A stretch of DNA of 61,306 nt from Aurantimonadaceae bacterium (GCA_947474855.1 CANJKV010000008.1:1-61306); one strand, 5' to 3'; shown: positions 27,815 through 37,679, numbered from the stretch's first letter. The notes: generated from the letters alone by a model not told the origin. Made by a program: numbers and translations.

Positions 27815-28480
27815 ATGAGGGCGAAGGATCTGATGACGGTCCCGGTGATCACCGTCTCTCCCCTGAACGGCGTCAAGCAGGCCGCCCGACTGATGCTCGA
27901 TCGCTCGATCAGCGGGTTGCCCGTCATCGACGACGACGGCAGCCTCGTCGGCATCGTCACCGAGGGGGACCTCCTCAGGCGGGTCGAGCTCGGCATCGGG
28001 ACCCTGGCGACCGCGGACGACCCGACATCCCCGGAGGAGCGCGCGAGAGCCTACGTCAGGAGCCACGGCTGGAAGGTTTCCGACGTCATGAGTTCGCCGG
28101 CGGTGACGGTGGCTCCGGATGACACGCTGGCGGAGGTCGCAGCGACGCTCCATCGTCGCCGCATCAAGCGGGTGCCCGTGACAAGGGACGGGCGGATCGT
28201 CGGCATCGTCAGTCGCGCCGATCTCCTCCGGGCTGTTGCGATTGCCAAGCCGGAGCCCGTGGCGGCAGGCGACGGGGCCCTGCGACGCGCGATCGTCACC
28301 CGGTTGCGCGACGATGCGGGAGTGGATCCCTCGAACCTCGCGATCGAGGTCGAGGGCGGCGAGGTCCGGATCCGCGGATGCGTGGGCTCGAGCGTCGAAC
28401 TGGAGGCCGTCAGGACCGTCGCGGAGGCCATCCCCGGCGTGAGCGGCGTTACCATCGACCTCTCGGTTCCCACCGACTGA
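27815..28480 (+). CDS. CBS-pair and BON domain protein
   Basis: This 221-residue soluble protein has two CBS repeats: about 1-65, MRAKDLMTVPVITVSPLNGV with DRSISGLPVIDDDGSLVGIV; and about 90-145, VSDVMSSPAVTVAPDDTL with RIVGIVSRADLLR. A C-terminal BON domain (about 152-218) includes NLAIEVEGGEVRIRGCV. CBS pairs bind adenosyl ligands as energy sensors, and BON domains often bind membranes or other proteins. Proteins of this build are common in stress and low-oxygen regulons. GGAGG lies 12 bases before the ATG, which is slightly far. Confidence 0.85.
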   Translation: MRAKDLMTVPVITVSPLNGVKQAARLMLDRSISGLPVIDDDGSLVGIVTEGDLLRRVELGIGTLATADDPTSPEERARAYVRSHGWKVSDVMSSPAVTVAPDDTLAEVAATLHRRRIKRVPVTRDGRIVGIVSRADLLRAVAIAKPEPVAAGDGALRRAIVTRLRDDAGVDPSNLAIEVEGGEVRIRGCVGSSVELEAVRTVAEAIPGVSGVTIDLSVPTD

Positions 28481-28528
28481 GTGGGCGCTTGGGAGCCGCC
28501 GGTCCCCGTCGGTCGCGGACGTGCGAAT

Positions 28529-29733
28529 TCAAGGAGGCGCGAGCGGCTGACCGCGGCTGCTCCGAGGAGGGACGTCCGACCCTTCCGCCCGCGCGTCCGG
28601 ATCGCAGACGATCCTGTCGCGGCCTTCCCTCTTGGCGACGTAGAGGAGGGTGTCGGCCCTGGCGAGAGCGCTTGCGATGGGCTCGCCCGCCGCCACTTCG
28701 GTGATCCCGAAGCTGACCGTCGGACGCAAGTCCGATCCGAGCGAGAGGCTCGCCAGCTCGGTGAAGCGGTGGCGGACCGTTTCCGCCAGGGCGCGAGCAG
28801 CCTCCGCCGACGAGCCCGGGAGGAGCACGGCGAACTCCTCGCCCCCCAGCCGCCCGACGCATCCGCGCGCGGGAACGGTCCCCCTCAGCAGCGCTCCGAG
28901 GATGACGATCACGCGGTCGCCGGCATCGTGACCGCAAGTGTCGTTGATCCTCTTGAAATGGTCGATGTCGACGATCGCCACGGCCCCGGGGCCGCCATGG
29001 GAGGCCATCGACAAGCGGGGGCGCTCTCGCCCAGGCCGCGCCGGTTCAGCGCGCCGGTCAGGGGATCCGTATTCGCGGCCTCGGACAGGCGGTCCACGAC
29101 GTCCAAGGCCAGTGCGAGGCAGACCGAGAAGGTCAGCAAGACCGCGATCAAGCCCCCGGTCACCATGAACGTGAACCCCCATGCCGACGCCGACCACGCT
29201 CCCGCCACGCCCCTCGGCGTCGCCGAGAACGCATATGCCAGGCTTTGGGCGCCCAAAAGCGTGGACAGGAGGCCGAAGGCGACCAGAAGGACCCTGTCCG
29301 CCGGGCGGCGGCGGTGCCGCATGGCGAGGACGCCGCAAAGGAGGATGAGGGCGCATCCACCTTGCACGACGGCCGTCTCGACGGGAACGCTGCCCAGGAT
29401 TGCCAATGCATAAGCGGCACCCGTGATCGCGGCCACGGCCACGGCCACGGCCACGGCCGCGACCGCGACGCGATTGGCCGGCCGTGAGGCGCGGCTTGCC
29501 ATGGCCTCCGTCATCAACGCGGCGCCGATCAGGAACAGCGAGTCCTCCACCAGCGGCTTCCTGCTCGACCAGGCGGCCGGGGTGAGTTGCATCGTCCCGT
29601 AGGCGAGGCCGAGCACCAGGAACGCGGCCGCCCAGTGAGCGGAGGCGAGACCCTTCCGGTGGAGCGTCCAAAGCACCGCCGCGGCAAGCGCGAAGGCTGC
29701 GGGCACCATCCAGATGAGAATGAGCGCCCGCAT
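28529..29733 (-). pseudogene. Frameshifted diguanylate cyclase (GGDEF)
   Basis: The first frame starts at 29733 (MRALILIWMVPAAFALAAAV). It encodes about six membrane helices and the start of a GGDEF domain (NTDPLTGALNRRGLGE). Near 29020-29030 the reading shifts by one base, and the remainder (VAIVDIDHFKRINDTCGHDA, then RLGGEEFAVLLPG) continues in a second frame to the stop at 28529. Joined, it would be a normal membrane-bound diguanylate cyclase of about 400 residues with an intact GGEEF active site. A loss of one base next to a run of C/G is the simplest reading. A sequencing error cannot be excluded. Confidence 0.75.
29431..29458. repeat. Hexanucleotide repeat in GGDEF gene
   Basis: GGCCAC is repeated in tandem, four full copies and a partial fifth. 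It lies inside a membrane helix of the GGDEF gene, where it encodes alternating Val/Ala. Six-base units keep the frame, so copy-number changes would lengthen or shorten the helix without a frameshift. Confidence 0.7.
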
Positions 29734-30002
29734 GGTTCTGCGTGATCCTCTTTCCCGACGCCAAGTCCGGAATCCGTCGGAACGCGTTCCTAACGCCTTC
29801 CGTCTAAGGTGCGGTAAATGAGCCGGTGCCGCGGGTCCCCGGTGAGCCCGCCACCATCTTGCGGTTCGATCGAGGGTGTGCGCGCCGGTCCTTGGGAGCG
29901 TCCTCCCGGATCGAGGACAGATGGCTCGGCGGCGCGGTCGCGGTCGGTGCGGGTGAGGCCCGGCGGTGCCGGCGCCATCGTTCCCGACGGGGAGGAGCCG
30001 AC

Positions 30003-30386
30003 ATGGGCGGAGCGGATGCCGGGGCCAAGTTGCGGGTGCGCCTTGGCGGGGCGGCGGATGCCGCCCGCTACAACGCGCGCCGTTACACGGGGAGGGTCGA
30101 CGGCGAGTACGTCGATCGCGGCACCGCGGGTGCTTTCGAGACGCGGATCCTCCACCTCGTCGGGGACGATGCGGCGATCCGGGCGGCATTGGACGACGTA
30201 CGCTCGGCCGCAATGGACCTCGAGCGCCGGCTCCGTCACGGCGAAAGCGAGGCCGAGGCGCGGCCGGCGCGCGTCCGCCTTCTCGAGACGATCGACAGGC
30301 TCGAGCGCACTGTCCTCGATCGCGGCCGGGCGAACGATCGGGCGGAGGCGCTCGGCTTGCTCGCGGCAGGTACACCGATCGCCTAG
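30003..30386 (+). CDS. Hypothetical 127-residue protein
   Basis: The ATG at 30003 has an excellent ribosome-binding site (GGGGAGGAG) seven bases upstream. The protein is soluble and highly charged, with GTAGAFETRILHLVGDDAAI near residue 45 and a helical, Arg/Glu-rich C-terminal half (MDLERRLRHGESEAEARPAR). This suggests a coiled coil. No family is recognised. It is divergent from the frameshifted cyclase gene. Confidence 0.6.
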   Translation: MGGADAGAKLRVRLGGAADAARYNARRYTGRVDGEYVDRGTAGAFETRILHLVGDDAAIRAALDDVRSAAMDLERRLRHGESEAEARPARVRLLETIDRLERTVLDRGRANDRAEALGLLAAGTPIA

Positions 30387-30630
30387 CCGCCACGCCGTCC
30401 CGCAGGAAGGGGATCCCCCGAAGCCGAACGGGAGGGCGCAAACGATCTTATGCGGCGCCGTGGCTCGGATCCGCTCCGTCGGACGCACGCTTTCCCGACG
30501 GCGCGGTGCCCTGCGCGATCGAAGGGGCCGCCCTATGCCGCCACCTGCCCCGCATCCGGCTCGGTACGTGATTTCACCATCTGGCGGGCGCCGGTTCGCG
30601 GCGGCATAGAGCGGGCGAGGGGAGAGGACC

Positions 30631-30843
30631 ATGATCAATCCCACGCACTCGACCGGCATGTCCCCGCTCTTCGGCGAGGCCGTGTCGTACCTGCTCGCCA
30701 AGGGCATCCATGTCCTGCCGAGACAACTCGACGGAGGGGCGGTCTGCGACCTGTTCGGTGCGGTCTCCGCAACAGGCCTGACAAGGTCGCAGGTTTACGA
30801 GATCGCGCACGGCCTCGGGTGGACTGCCAGTCGGCGTCCGTGA
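30631..30843 (+). CDS. Hypothetical 70-residue protein
   Basis: GGGAGAGGACC directly precedes the ATG, a good ribosome-binding site. The sequence MINPTHSTGMSPLFGEAVSY continues as a compact helical protein with TRSQVYEIAHGLGWTASRR at the end, which could form a helix-turn-helix-like unit. No homologue is recognised. Confidence 0.5.
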   Translation: MINPTHSTGMSPLFGEAVSYLLAKGIHVLPRQLDGGAVCDLFGAVSATGLTRSQVYEIAHGLGWTASRRP

Positions 30844-31186
30844 GCTTGCCCCCGGTCATGAGGATCACGTCCGCGGCCCCGGAATGAGCCGGTTCCGTCC
30901 GGCGTGACCCGCAAGGCGGGGGATCCGATCGCCGGCGCGATCCGCTGCGGCTCGCCCTCACGAGCGAACCGGCATCCACGACGGCAATCGGCAGGGTTCC
31001 CGCAGATCCGGAAGCAGGCTTCGAGGGGCTGCGGAAGGACGGCACCGCTTGATCGGAGCGACAAAGGCGGAAAGCTGCCTCGCGCTAGCTCCCTCGCGCG
31101 AACCCCATCGGTGGCACGAAGCCATGGCAGGGCGGATCGCGATCCGTGTCGCGTTGCCGGCCGGCGTTCGATGGCCGTGTCGACCC
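30844..31186. other. Intergenic, 343 bp, convergent
   Basis: This lies between two small convergent hypothetical genes. No coding sequence of plausible composition is seen, and I see no strong hairpin. Confidence 0.4.
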
Positions 31187-31384
31187 TCAGGCGTGCCGGC
31201 GCCGCTCAGCCATGGTCCGCAACTCGCCAACCGTCGTGTCCGGTGCCAAGCCATGCACATCCACGAGGAGGGCGATCTGCATGAACTCGGCGACAGGACG
31301 GATGTCCGTGGCCCTCGCGATCCGGTCGGCGATCCTGCGGCCGAACATGCCGACGATGGGATCCGTCGTTTCCTGCAACAACAT
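31187..31384 (-). CDS. Hypothetical 65-residue protein
   Basis: The ATG is preceded by GGAGG with eight-base spacing. The protein MLLQETTDPIVGMFGRRIAD continues with AVAEFMQIALLVDVHG-like helices (here RPVAEFMQIALLVDVHG) and a basic end. It is small, soluble and probably helical. No family is recognised. Confidence 0.5.
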   Translation of the reverse strand: MLLQETTDPIVGMFGRRIADRIARATDIRPVAEFMQIALLVDVHGLAPDTTVGELRTMAERRRHA

Positions 31385-31633
31385 CGAACATCCTCCGTGC
31401 GCCGCAGCAACGCATGTGTTTTTGTTTGCACCGCATCACGACGCGAATGCCTTGCTGCTGTGGAGGAATGACACCACGCTGGGATTAACCGGAGCTATCC
31501 GGAGATCTCTTCTTCGGACCAGGGTTGCCGATGCGCAGCCACATCATCGCGCCCGGCCACATGAGGTCGGCCACGATCGGGGGAGGGCGGCTCGCCGACT
31601 GGGACGCATGCTGCAGCGTCGTCGAAGGTGGCG

Positions 31634-31833
31634 TCATCCCTCGGTGGCGAAGGCCGCGTCGTCGCCCGTGGGTTGGTACGAGCACCGCTCGGCGGCCTCC
31701 AGGGCCTCGAAGGCCGCACGCGTGTTCTCGTTGACGGGGTCCGATCGAACGCCGCGCCAAGCCTCGAGCGCCTTCTCGCACTCGGTGGCCAGCTCCTGCG
31801 AAGGAGCGACCGGCTTCTCAGGCGCACGGCTCC
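31634..31833 (-). pseudogene. 5'-truncated hypothetical gene fragment
   Basis: The C-terminal about 65 codons of a minus-strand gene (ELATECEKALEAWRGVRSDP, then NTRAAFEALEAAERCSYQP) look protein-like and acidic. Upstream of about 31834 the frame simply reads the complement of a kinase fragment that lies in the opposite direction. The gene has therefore probably lost its start at this junction. The length and composition recall the small DUF982-type proteins of this order, but I cannot confirm it. Confidence 0.4.
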
Positions 31834-32309
31834 AATGGAGGTACTCCGAGGTCGGCCACGGCACGACGTTCAAGCTCTACCTTCCGCGCTTCCGGGGCGA
31901 CGCGCCGACGGCGGTGCGCCGCGCACCTGCGGTCGCGAGGGGCGGCGTGCCCTCGGAGATCGTGCTGGTGGTGGAGGACGAGGAGCGCGTGCGCAACTTT
32001 ACCGTCGAGACGCTTCGCGAACTCGGCTACACCGTGCTCCACGCGGGGAGCGGTCCCGAGGCCATGGTGGAGCGCGGGCAGGACATCACCCTGCTCTTCA
32101 CCGACATCGTCATGCCCGGCATGACTGGACGCCAACTCGTCGATCAGGCGGCCGCGCTGCGATCGGACCTCAAGGTGCTCTACACGACCGGGTACACGCG
32201 CAACGCCGTCGTGCACAACGGCGTCCTCGACCCGGGCACCAACTTCCTCGCCAAGCCGTTCGGCATCGACCAGCTCGCGGTGAAGATTCGGGAGGTCCTG
32301 GACGCCTGA
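31834..32309 (+). pseudogene. 3' fragment of a hybrid histidine kinase
   Basis: The fragment begins abruptly within the end of an ATPase domain (YSEVGHGTTFKLYLPR, normally preceded by the N, G1 and G2 boxes). It continues into a complete receiver domain with VVEDEERVR, LLFTDIVMPGMTG (phospho-acceptor Asp) and FLAKPFGIDQLA, then stops at 32309. The His box and most of the ATPase domain are missing, and nothing upstream restores them. It is the leftover of a hybrid PAS-kinase whose 5' part was lost by recombination. Confidence 0.7.
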
Positions 32310-32554
32310 TCCCGTGCTCTCCCCGGAACGTGGCCGGCCTCCCGCCTGTGTGCCGTGCGACGAGGCTGCCGCTGACCTCGTCGGTCACCTTGCCCCAGCC
32401 GCCAGGAGGTCGTCACGGCCGCCGATCGTTTCGGGAGGCCGGACGCATCCGGCCGGGCCGAAACGCACACGACGTCCGGCAGCCGCGTCCTTGACCGACC
32501 CGATCGTCGCGGCGCGGGGGCGCTAGAGCGAGCCGGGGAGCACGTCAAGCCCGT

Positions 32555-32938
32555 TCAGGTGCGCCCCATGAGTTCGTGCAGGGCCTCTATGACCTCGGCA
32601 TGGCGATAGGGCTTTCCGAAAAACCGGGCATGCCTCGGCAGTTCCTGGCGTCCCGGGCGGATCCGCCCGGACATGACGATCACCGCCGCGTCCGGGTACC
32701 TCTCATTCGTGATCCGGGCCAGTTTGACGCCATCGATCGACCCCGGCAGCTCGATGTCGGTGAGGAGGGCCATGATGTCTTGGTGGCGCTCGAGCTCCGC
32801 CAAGCCGTCGTCGGCATTGTCGGCCTCGATGACGCGAGAACCCGCCTCCTCGAGTTCGTCGACCATGACCATGCGGACGAGTGCCTCGTCCTCGACGACC
32901 AGAACCGGTGGGTTCCTTTCACTGGCGCTCGACGACAT
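32555..32938 (-). CDS. Single-domain response regulator
   Basis: This 127-residue protein consists of one receiver domain: VLVVEDEALVR (acidic pocket), LLTDIELPG (acceptor Asp61), a VIVMSGR beta strand and the conserved Lys in FFGKPY. There is no output domain. Such stand-alone receivers in Hyphomicrobiales often work with HWE kinases, two of which are encoded in this window. The start at 32938 has GGAGG upstream. The specific partner is unknown. Confidence 0.88.
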   Translation of the reverse strand: MSSSASERNPPVLVVEDEALVRMVMVDELEEAGSRVIEADNADDGLAELERHQDIMALLTDIELPGSIDGVKLARITNERYPDAAVIVMSGRIRPGRQELPRHARFFGKPYRHAEVIEALHELMGRT

Positions 32939-33449
32939 CGTCAATCCTCCGCGGCTTTCGACGCAAGGTGATGAGCGCCGCCCGTCCACGGAATGCCGCA
33001 GCCCGCGCCGTGTTCCGTGGACGGGTGCGCCGACGCTGCGACTTGCCCGGGCGACGGACCCCATGCGCCGTGGGTTCCATTGATCCGCGAGCGTGGTGCC
33101 GTCGATCCGGCTTCGAAGACCCGCGGCCACGGGTGGACAGGCCCGTCGGATCGCGTCGCGAGGTTGGAGTGAACGGATGCGGTCGCGTCCCCGGTCGGGT
33201 GCCGCTGCCGGGTGCCTTTCCGTGACGTGGGTCGCTCGTAGGAGGAGCGAGAGCGGGAACGTTCCCGACGGATGGGAGATCGGATATCGCCTTCTCCGTC
33301 CGCGTCGAGCCCCATGAAATCGCGGGGCGCCGGTCTCCCGGGCGCCCCGCGACAAGGTCGCTCCTCGACCATGATTGGCTTGCCGTGCGGGCGTAACGTA
33401 ACCTTAGCGCCGGTTGATCTAACCCTGGAGCATATCGGGATTGGATCTC
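32939..33449. other. Divergent intergenic, 511 bp
   Basis: This lies between the receiver gene (minus) and the large GAF-PAS-GGDEF-EAL gene (plus). I see no gene. It contains the palindrome GGGAACGTTCCC near 33256 and a long perfect hairpin (listed). Promoters for both flanking genes are expected here. Confidence 0.45.
33321..33351. repeat. Perfect 11-bp stem hairpin
   Basis: CGCGGGGCGCC at 33321-33331 pairs perfectly with GGCGCCCCGCG at 33341-33351 around a nine-base loop. It lies about 100 bp before the start of the GAF-PAS-GGDEF-EAL gene. No T-run follows, so it is not a classical terminator. It could be a regulatory RNA hairpin or a relic of another transcript end. Confidence 0.55.
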
Positions 33450-36400
33450 ATGCAGCGACCGAGCTCACGCACTGTCTCCGAGTTGGACCGCCTTGCCGCG
33501 CTGGACGCGCTCGGCGCGGTCGACATGCCGGCCTCGCCATCGCTCGATCGGATCTGTGGCCTCGCCCGCGACATCTTCGGCATGCCCATCGCCTACATCT
33601 CCGTGCTCGACGGCAGGACGCAGTGGCTGAAGGCGCGCTGCGGAACCGATCTCTGCGAGACGCGCCGAGCCGATGCCCTCTGCGATCACGCCATCAGGGC
33701 GGATGAGGTCTTGGTCGTTCCCGACACCCTCGACGACGAGCGCTTCGCGGGCAATCCCCTGGTCGTCGGCGGCCCCGGGATCCGATTCTACGCGGGAGCT
33801 CCCCTCCTGCTTGAACCCGGTTTGCGGCTCGGGTCCCTCTGCGTCGTGGACACCGTGCCTCGCGAGTTCTCGTCCCGCGAGGCGTCGATTTTGGCCAGCC
33901 TCGCCGAGGCGGCGACGGACGAGCTGCGTCGGCACCGTGCCGACCTCGACGCGATGGCGCGGCGCGACGAACTCGCCCGCGTGCGCCATGAGAAGGCACG
34001 GCAGGACGAAGACCTTCTCAAGCAGAACATCCTCCTGTTGCACGCCGAGACCGTGAGCGCCTCGGGGAGCTGGGAGGTGGATATCTCGACAGGGTCGATC
34101 ACTTGGTCCGACAGCCTCTACCGCCTGATCGGAGCCGATCCGGCAGGCGGTGGCGACCCGGCGCAGCTCTTCCGTCGAGTGGTCCATCCCGACGACCACC
34201 ACATCCTGGACGAGGCGTTGGCCGCGGTCGCGCAGGTCCGGCCCTTTTCGCTGGAGATCCGCATCATCGACGGCAACGGCGGCACGCGGCACCTGTCGAG
34301 CCGGGGCGGTCCGATGGGCAGCACGGGCGGGCGCCCGCCGCGGATGGTCGGCATCCTCACCGACATCTCGGCAGCCAAGGTCGCCGAGGCGGCGCTCCGG
34401 GAAAGCGAGGACCATCACCGTCACGCCGTCGAGCTGAGCCCGCAGATCCCATGGATTGCCGATGCCGGCGGGCGCATCACGGAGGCGGGACCGCGCTGGG
34501 AGGCGCTTACCGGACTGACGCTGGAGCGGACCCTCGGCGACGGGTGGGGCGCCGCCCTGCACCCGGACGACGTCGAGCGGGCCCGCGACCTTTGGAAAAG
34601 CTCCCTGGAGACGCTCCAGCCGTACGACTGCGAGAGCCGCGTGCGTACCCCGTCCGGCGACTGGCGTTGGATCCGGTCATACGCCGCCCCGCGCCTTGCC
34701 GCCGACGGCCGAGTGATCCGGTGGTACGGAACCGTGGAGGACATCCACGAGCGCAGGGTAGCCGAGGCGGCGCTCCGGGAGAGCGAGGACAACCATCGCC
34801 ACGCCGTCGAGCTGAGCCCGCAGATACCTTGGACTGCGGACGCCAACGGCCGGATCCTGGAGGCGGGGCCGCGCTGGATCGAGCTTACCGGGATGACGGT
34901 CGAGCGCACGCTGGGCCATGGGTGGAGCGACGCGCTCCATCCTGAGGACCTCGCGGCCACGAGGGAGCGGTGGTCAGCCGCGGTCGGGGCAAGGTCACCC
35001 CTGGACACGGAGTACCGCCTACGGCTTCGGTCGGGCGCCTACCGTTGGTTCCGGGCCTATGCGGCGCCGCGCCTGGCGGCGGACGGCTCCGTGATGCGGT
35101 GGTACGGAACGGTCGAGGACATCCACGAGCGCAGGACCGCCGAGGAGGCGCTCCGCCAAAGCGAGGCGTTCAGCCGAAGCGTCCTGGACAGCAGTCCCGA
35201 TTTCGTCGTCGTCCTCGATCTCGACGGACGGGTGCGCTCCATGAACAGGGCCGCCGCGCTGCTCTTGGGCCCGGAGGCGGCAAGCGGGATCTCCGACCGC
35301 TCCTGGGCGGACGGCTGGCCGGGAAGCCACCGGGACATGGTCCGGGAGGCAGTCGCCGGCGCTCTCGCGGGCGCGAGCCGGCGATTCTCCGCCCGCTTTC
35401 CGGGCCGCTCCGGCCGCGAGGCCTGGTGGGACGTCACGGTGGACCCGGTGCGCGCGGACGACGGCGCGATCACCCACGTCCTCGCCATCTCCCGCGACGT
35501 CACCGAGCGCGAGCGGATGCGGGGCGAGGTGGAGGCCGCGCGCGGGCAGCTCGCCGAGGTCCTGGAGAGCACCACCGACAACGTGATCGTCCTCGACCGC
35601 GAGTTCCGCGTCTCGTACATGAACCGCCACGCCAGGACCTTCGTCCGCCTGACGAGTTCCCTCGATGTCGGCGGGTGCCTCTGGGACGCCTATCCCGAGT
35701 ACCTCGAGAGCGACATCGGCGAGCGCTTCCGGCAGGTGCTCGACGGCGGTGGCGCGACCCAGTTCGAGATGTTCGCCCGACGGGCGGGGATCTGGCTGGA
35801 GGTTCACGCGTTCCCGGACGGGAGCAAAGGCGTCTCCATCTTCTTCCGCGACGTGACCGAGGCTCGGCGCGCCCGCGAGGAGATCGCCCATCTCGCGCAT
35901 CACGACTCCCTGACGGGGCTGGCGAACCGAGCGAGCTTCAACAAGGCACTCGAACGGGCATTCCGTGGAGGGGCAGCAGGCGGGGCCGCCGTTCTTTTGC
36001 TGGACCTGGACCTCTTCAAGGAGGTCAACGACAGCCTGGGGCATCCGATCGGGGACGCATTGCTCCGGCAGGTGGCGGCGCGCCTGCGCGGGGCCGCGGG
36101 CGAGGGGGTCTTCCTGGCCCGTCTTGGAGGCGACGAGTTCGCCTTGGTCATGCCGCGGGAAGCCGGCGAGCCGGCGGTCGCACTGGCACGCCGCCTCGTC
36201 GCCAGCTTGATGGGGCTCTTCCACATCGACGGTCACGTGATCCGGCTCGGGGCAAGCGCGGGCGTTGCGGTCGCCCGATCCGGCATCGACACAGCGGAGG
36301 ACCTCTTCAGGGCCGCCGACGTGGCGCTCTACCGGGCGAAGGCTGCGGGCGGCGGCGTCGCCTGCCTGTTCGAGGATGAGATGCTCGAGCGGGTGAACGC

Positions 36401-37244
36401 CCGGCAATCCATGAAGCGCGATCTCGCGCTCGCGCTGGAACGCGGCGAACTCGAGCTCGCCTACCAGCCGCTCCTGGACCTCGGATCCGGCCAGCTCCGC
36501 GGGGCGGAGGCCCTGCTGCGATGGCGGCATCCGACGAGGGGAGCGGTGTCGCCCGGGGAATTCGTCCCGCTGGCCGAGGAGACGGGCCTCATCTCGGAGA
36601 TCGGCGATTGGGTCCTGGAGAGGGCCTGCCGGCAGGCGGCGGGATGGCCGCGGGAGATCTGCGTCGCCGTAAACGTGTCCACCGTTCAATTTCGGGGCGA
36701 CAGTCTCCCGTTGAAGGTGGCCGGAGCCCTCGCGCGCACCGGCATCGACCCGCGGCGCCTCGAACTCGAGATCACCGAGTCCGTGCTCCTCCAGGACAGC
36801 GAGCACAACATGCGGATGCTGAGGAGCCTGAGGGAGATGGGCGTGCGGATCGCGCTCGACGATTTCGGCACGGGGTTCTCCTCGCTGTCGTACCTGCGCC
36901 TGTTTCCCTTCGACAAGCTCAAGCTCGACCGCTCCTTCGTGAGCGACATCGGGCGCTCGCCGCAGGCGGAGGCTATCATCCGCGCTGCGGGCGAGATGGG
37001 ACGGGCGCTCTCGATGACGACGACGGCCGAGGGCGTGGAGACGCCCGAGCAGCTCGATTGGCTCAGGGTCAACGGGTGGTCACAGGCTCAGGGCTACCTG
37101 ATCGGCCCTCCGGTCGAGCCGGAGCGCCTGGAGGCGCTGCTTTTCCCCGCGAAGGGACCGGCCCCTAGTCGGGGAAGGCATCGAGGAAGCAGGCAGCCGG
37201 AGATATCTTCGGTGTCACGGGAGACGCGGGCCGCGGCGTCGTGA
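33450..37244 (+). CDS. GAF-PAS(5)-GGDEF-EAL c-di-GMP protein
   Basis: This 1264-residue cytosolic sensor has an N-terminal GAF domain (about 10-165, with GIRFYAGAPLLLEPGLRLGS), five PAS/PAC units (about 190-815), GGDEF (about 830-985, intact RLGGDEF) and EAL (about 995-1230, with intact EALLRW, DDFGTGFSSLSYL, KLDRSF and AEGVET). Both cyclase and phosphodiesterase active sites look complete. PAS units two and three are a recent tandem duplication (ELSPQIPWIADAGGRI against ELSPQIPWTADANGRI). Start ATG 33450; a TTG nine bases earlier is equally possible. Confidence 0.9.
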   Translation: MQRPSSRTVSELDRLAALDALGAVDMPASPSLDRICGLARDIFGMPIAYISVLDGRTQWLKARCGTDLCETRRADALCDHAIRADEVLVVPDTLDDERFAGNPLVVGGPGIRFYAGAPLLLEPGLRLGSLCVVDTVPREFSSREASILASLAEAATDELRRHRADLDAMARRDELARVRHEKARQDEDLLKQNILLLHAETVSASGSWEVDISTGSITWSDSLYRLIGADPAGGGDPAQLFRRVVHPDDHHILDEALAAVAQVRPFSLEIRIIDGNGGTRHLSSRGGPMGSTGGRPPRMVGILTDISAAKVAEAALRESEDHHRHAVELSPQIPWIADAGGRITEAGPRWEALTGLTLERTLGDGWGAALHPDDVERARDLWKSSLETLQPYDCESRVRTPSGDWRWIRSYAAPRLAADGRVIRWYGTVEDIHERRVAEAALRESEDNHRHAVELSPQIPWTADANGRILEAGPRWIELTGMTVERTLGHGWSDALHPEDLAATRERWSAAVGARSPLDTEYRLRLRSGAYRWFRAYAAPRLAADGSVMRWYGTVEDIHERRTAEEALRQSEAFSRSVLDSSPDFVVVLDLDGRVRSMNRAAALLLGPEAASGISDRSWADGWPGSHRDMVREAVAGALAGASRRFSARFPGRSGREAWWDVTVDPVRADDGAITHVLAISRDVTERERMRGEVEAARGQLAEVLESTTDNVIVLDREFRVSYMNRHARTFVRLTSSLDVGGCLWDAYPEYLESDIGERFRQVLDGGGATQFEMFARRAGIWLEVHAFPDGSKGVSIFFRDVTEARRAREEIAHLAHHDSLTGLANRASFNKALERAFRGGAAGGAAVLLLDLDLFKEVNDSLGHPIGDALLRQVAARLRGAAGEGVFLARLGGDEFALVMPREAGEPAVALARRLVASLMGLFHIDGHVIRLGASAGVAVARSGIDTAEDLFRAADVALYRAKAAGGGVACLFEDEMLERVNARQSMKRDLALALERGELELAYQPLLDLGSGQLRGAEALLRWRHPTRGAVSPGEFVPLAEETGLISEIGDWVLERACRQAAGWPREICVAVNVSTVQFRGDSLPLKVAGALARTGIDPRRLELEITESVLLQDSEHNMRMLRSLREMGVRIALDDFGTGFSSLSYLRLFPFDKLKLDRSFVSDIGRSPQAEAIIRAAGEMGRALSMTTTAEGVETPEQLDWLRVNGWSQAQGYLIGPPVEPERLEALLFPAKGPAPSRGRHRGSRQPEISSVSRETRAAAS

Positions 37245-37679
37245 GCCTCCACCCCGCGCCTCCCGACCAGCGGGGATGCCGCAGGGCACGGCCGGTTGCC
37301 GAGCGCTCTCCTCCCTTGCGGGCCGCTCCATGTCGTCTCCGCCCGGCTGCGGGCCGCGACATCGTCCCGGTCGGGCGAAGGGATTTCGGTCGGTCGCTTG
37401 CGGCGTTCGCCGGCAGCCGGACGGCTGCCCCGAGGCCGCGCGAAGCCCGGGGCAGCTGCCCGCATTCGGAGCGCATTCGGCATGGGGCCGCCGTCGCGGA
37501 TGACCAACCCCGGTGCGGTCGGGCATGCCCGAGGTGTGGATCGGCGCGCACCTTCGATGCTGATCGGCGCGGTGACCCATGGAGGGTGTTGAATCCAAGT
37601 CGATCAGGATGCCTCGCCGAGCAGCACCCATGGATGTCGCGGGCGGCGCGCTGCCGCGTCGGTGACCTTGGCGTGCGCT
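37245..37679. other. Intergenic, 435 bp, convergent
   Basis: This lies between the end of the large sensor gene and the convergent gene ending at 37680. Open frames on both strands have no believable protein sequence. Confidence 0.4.

Noticed and set aside
29431-29458. GGCCAC repeat as a CRISPR or origin iteron
   Set aside because: Six-base units in a coding membrane helix; no spacers or replication gene.
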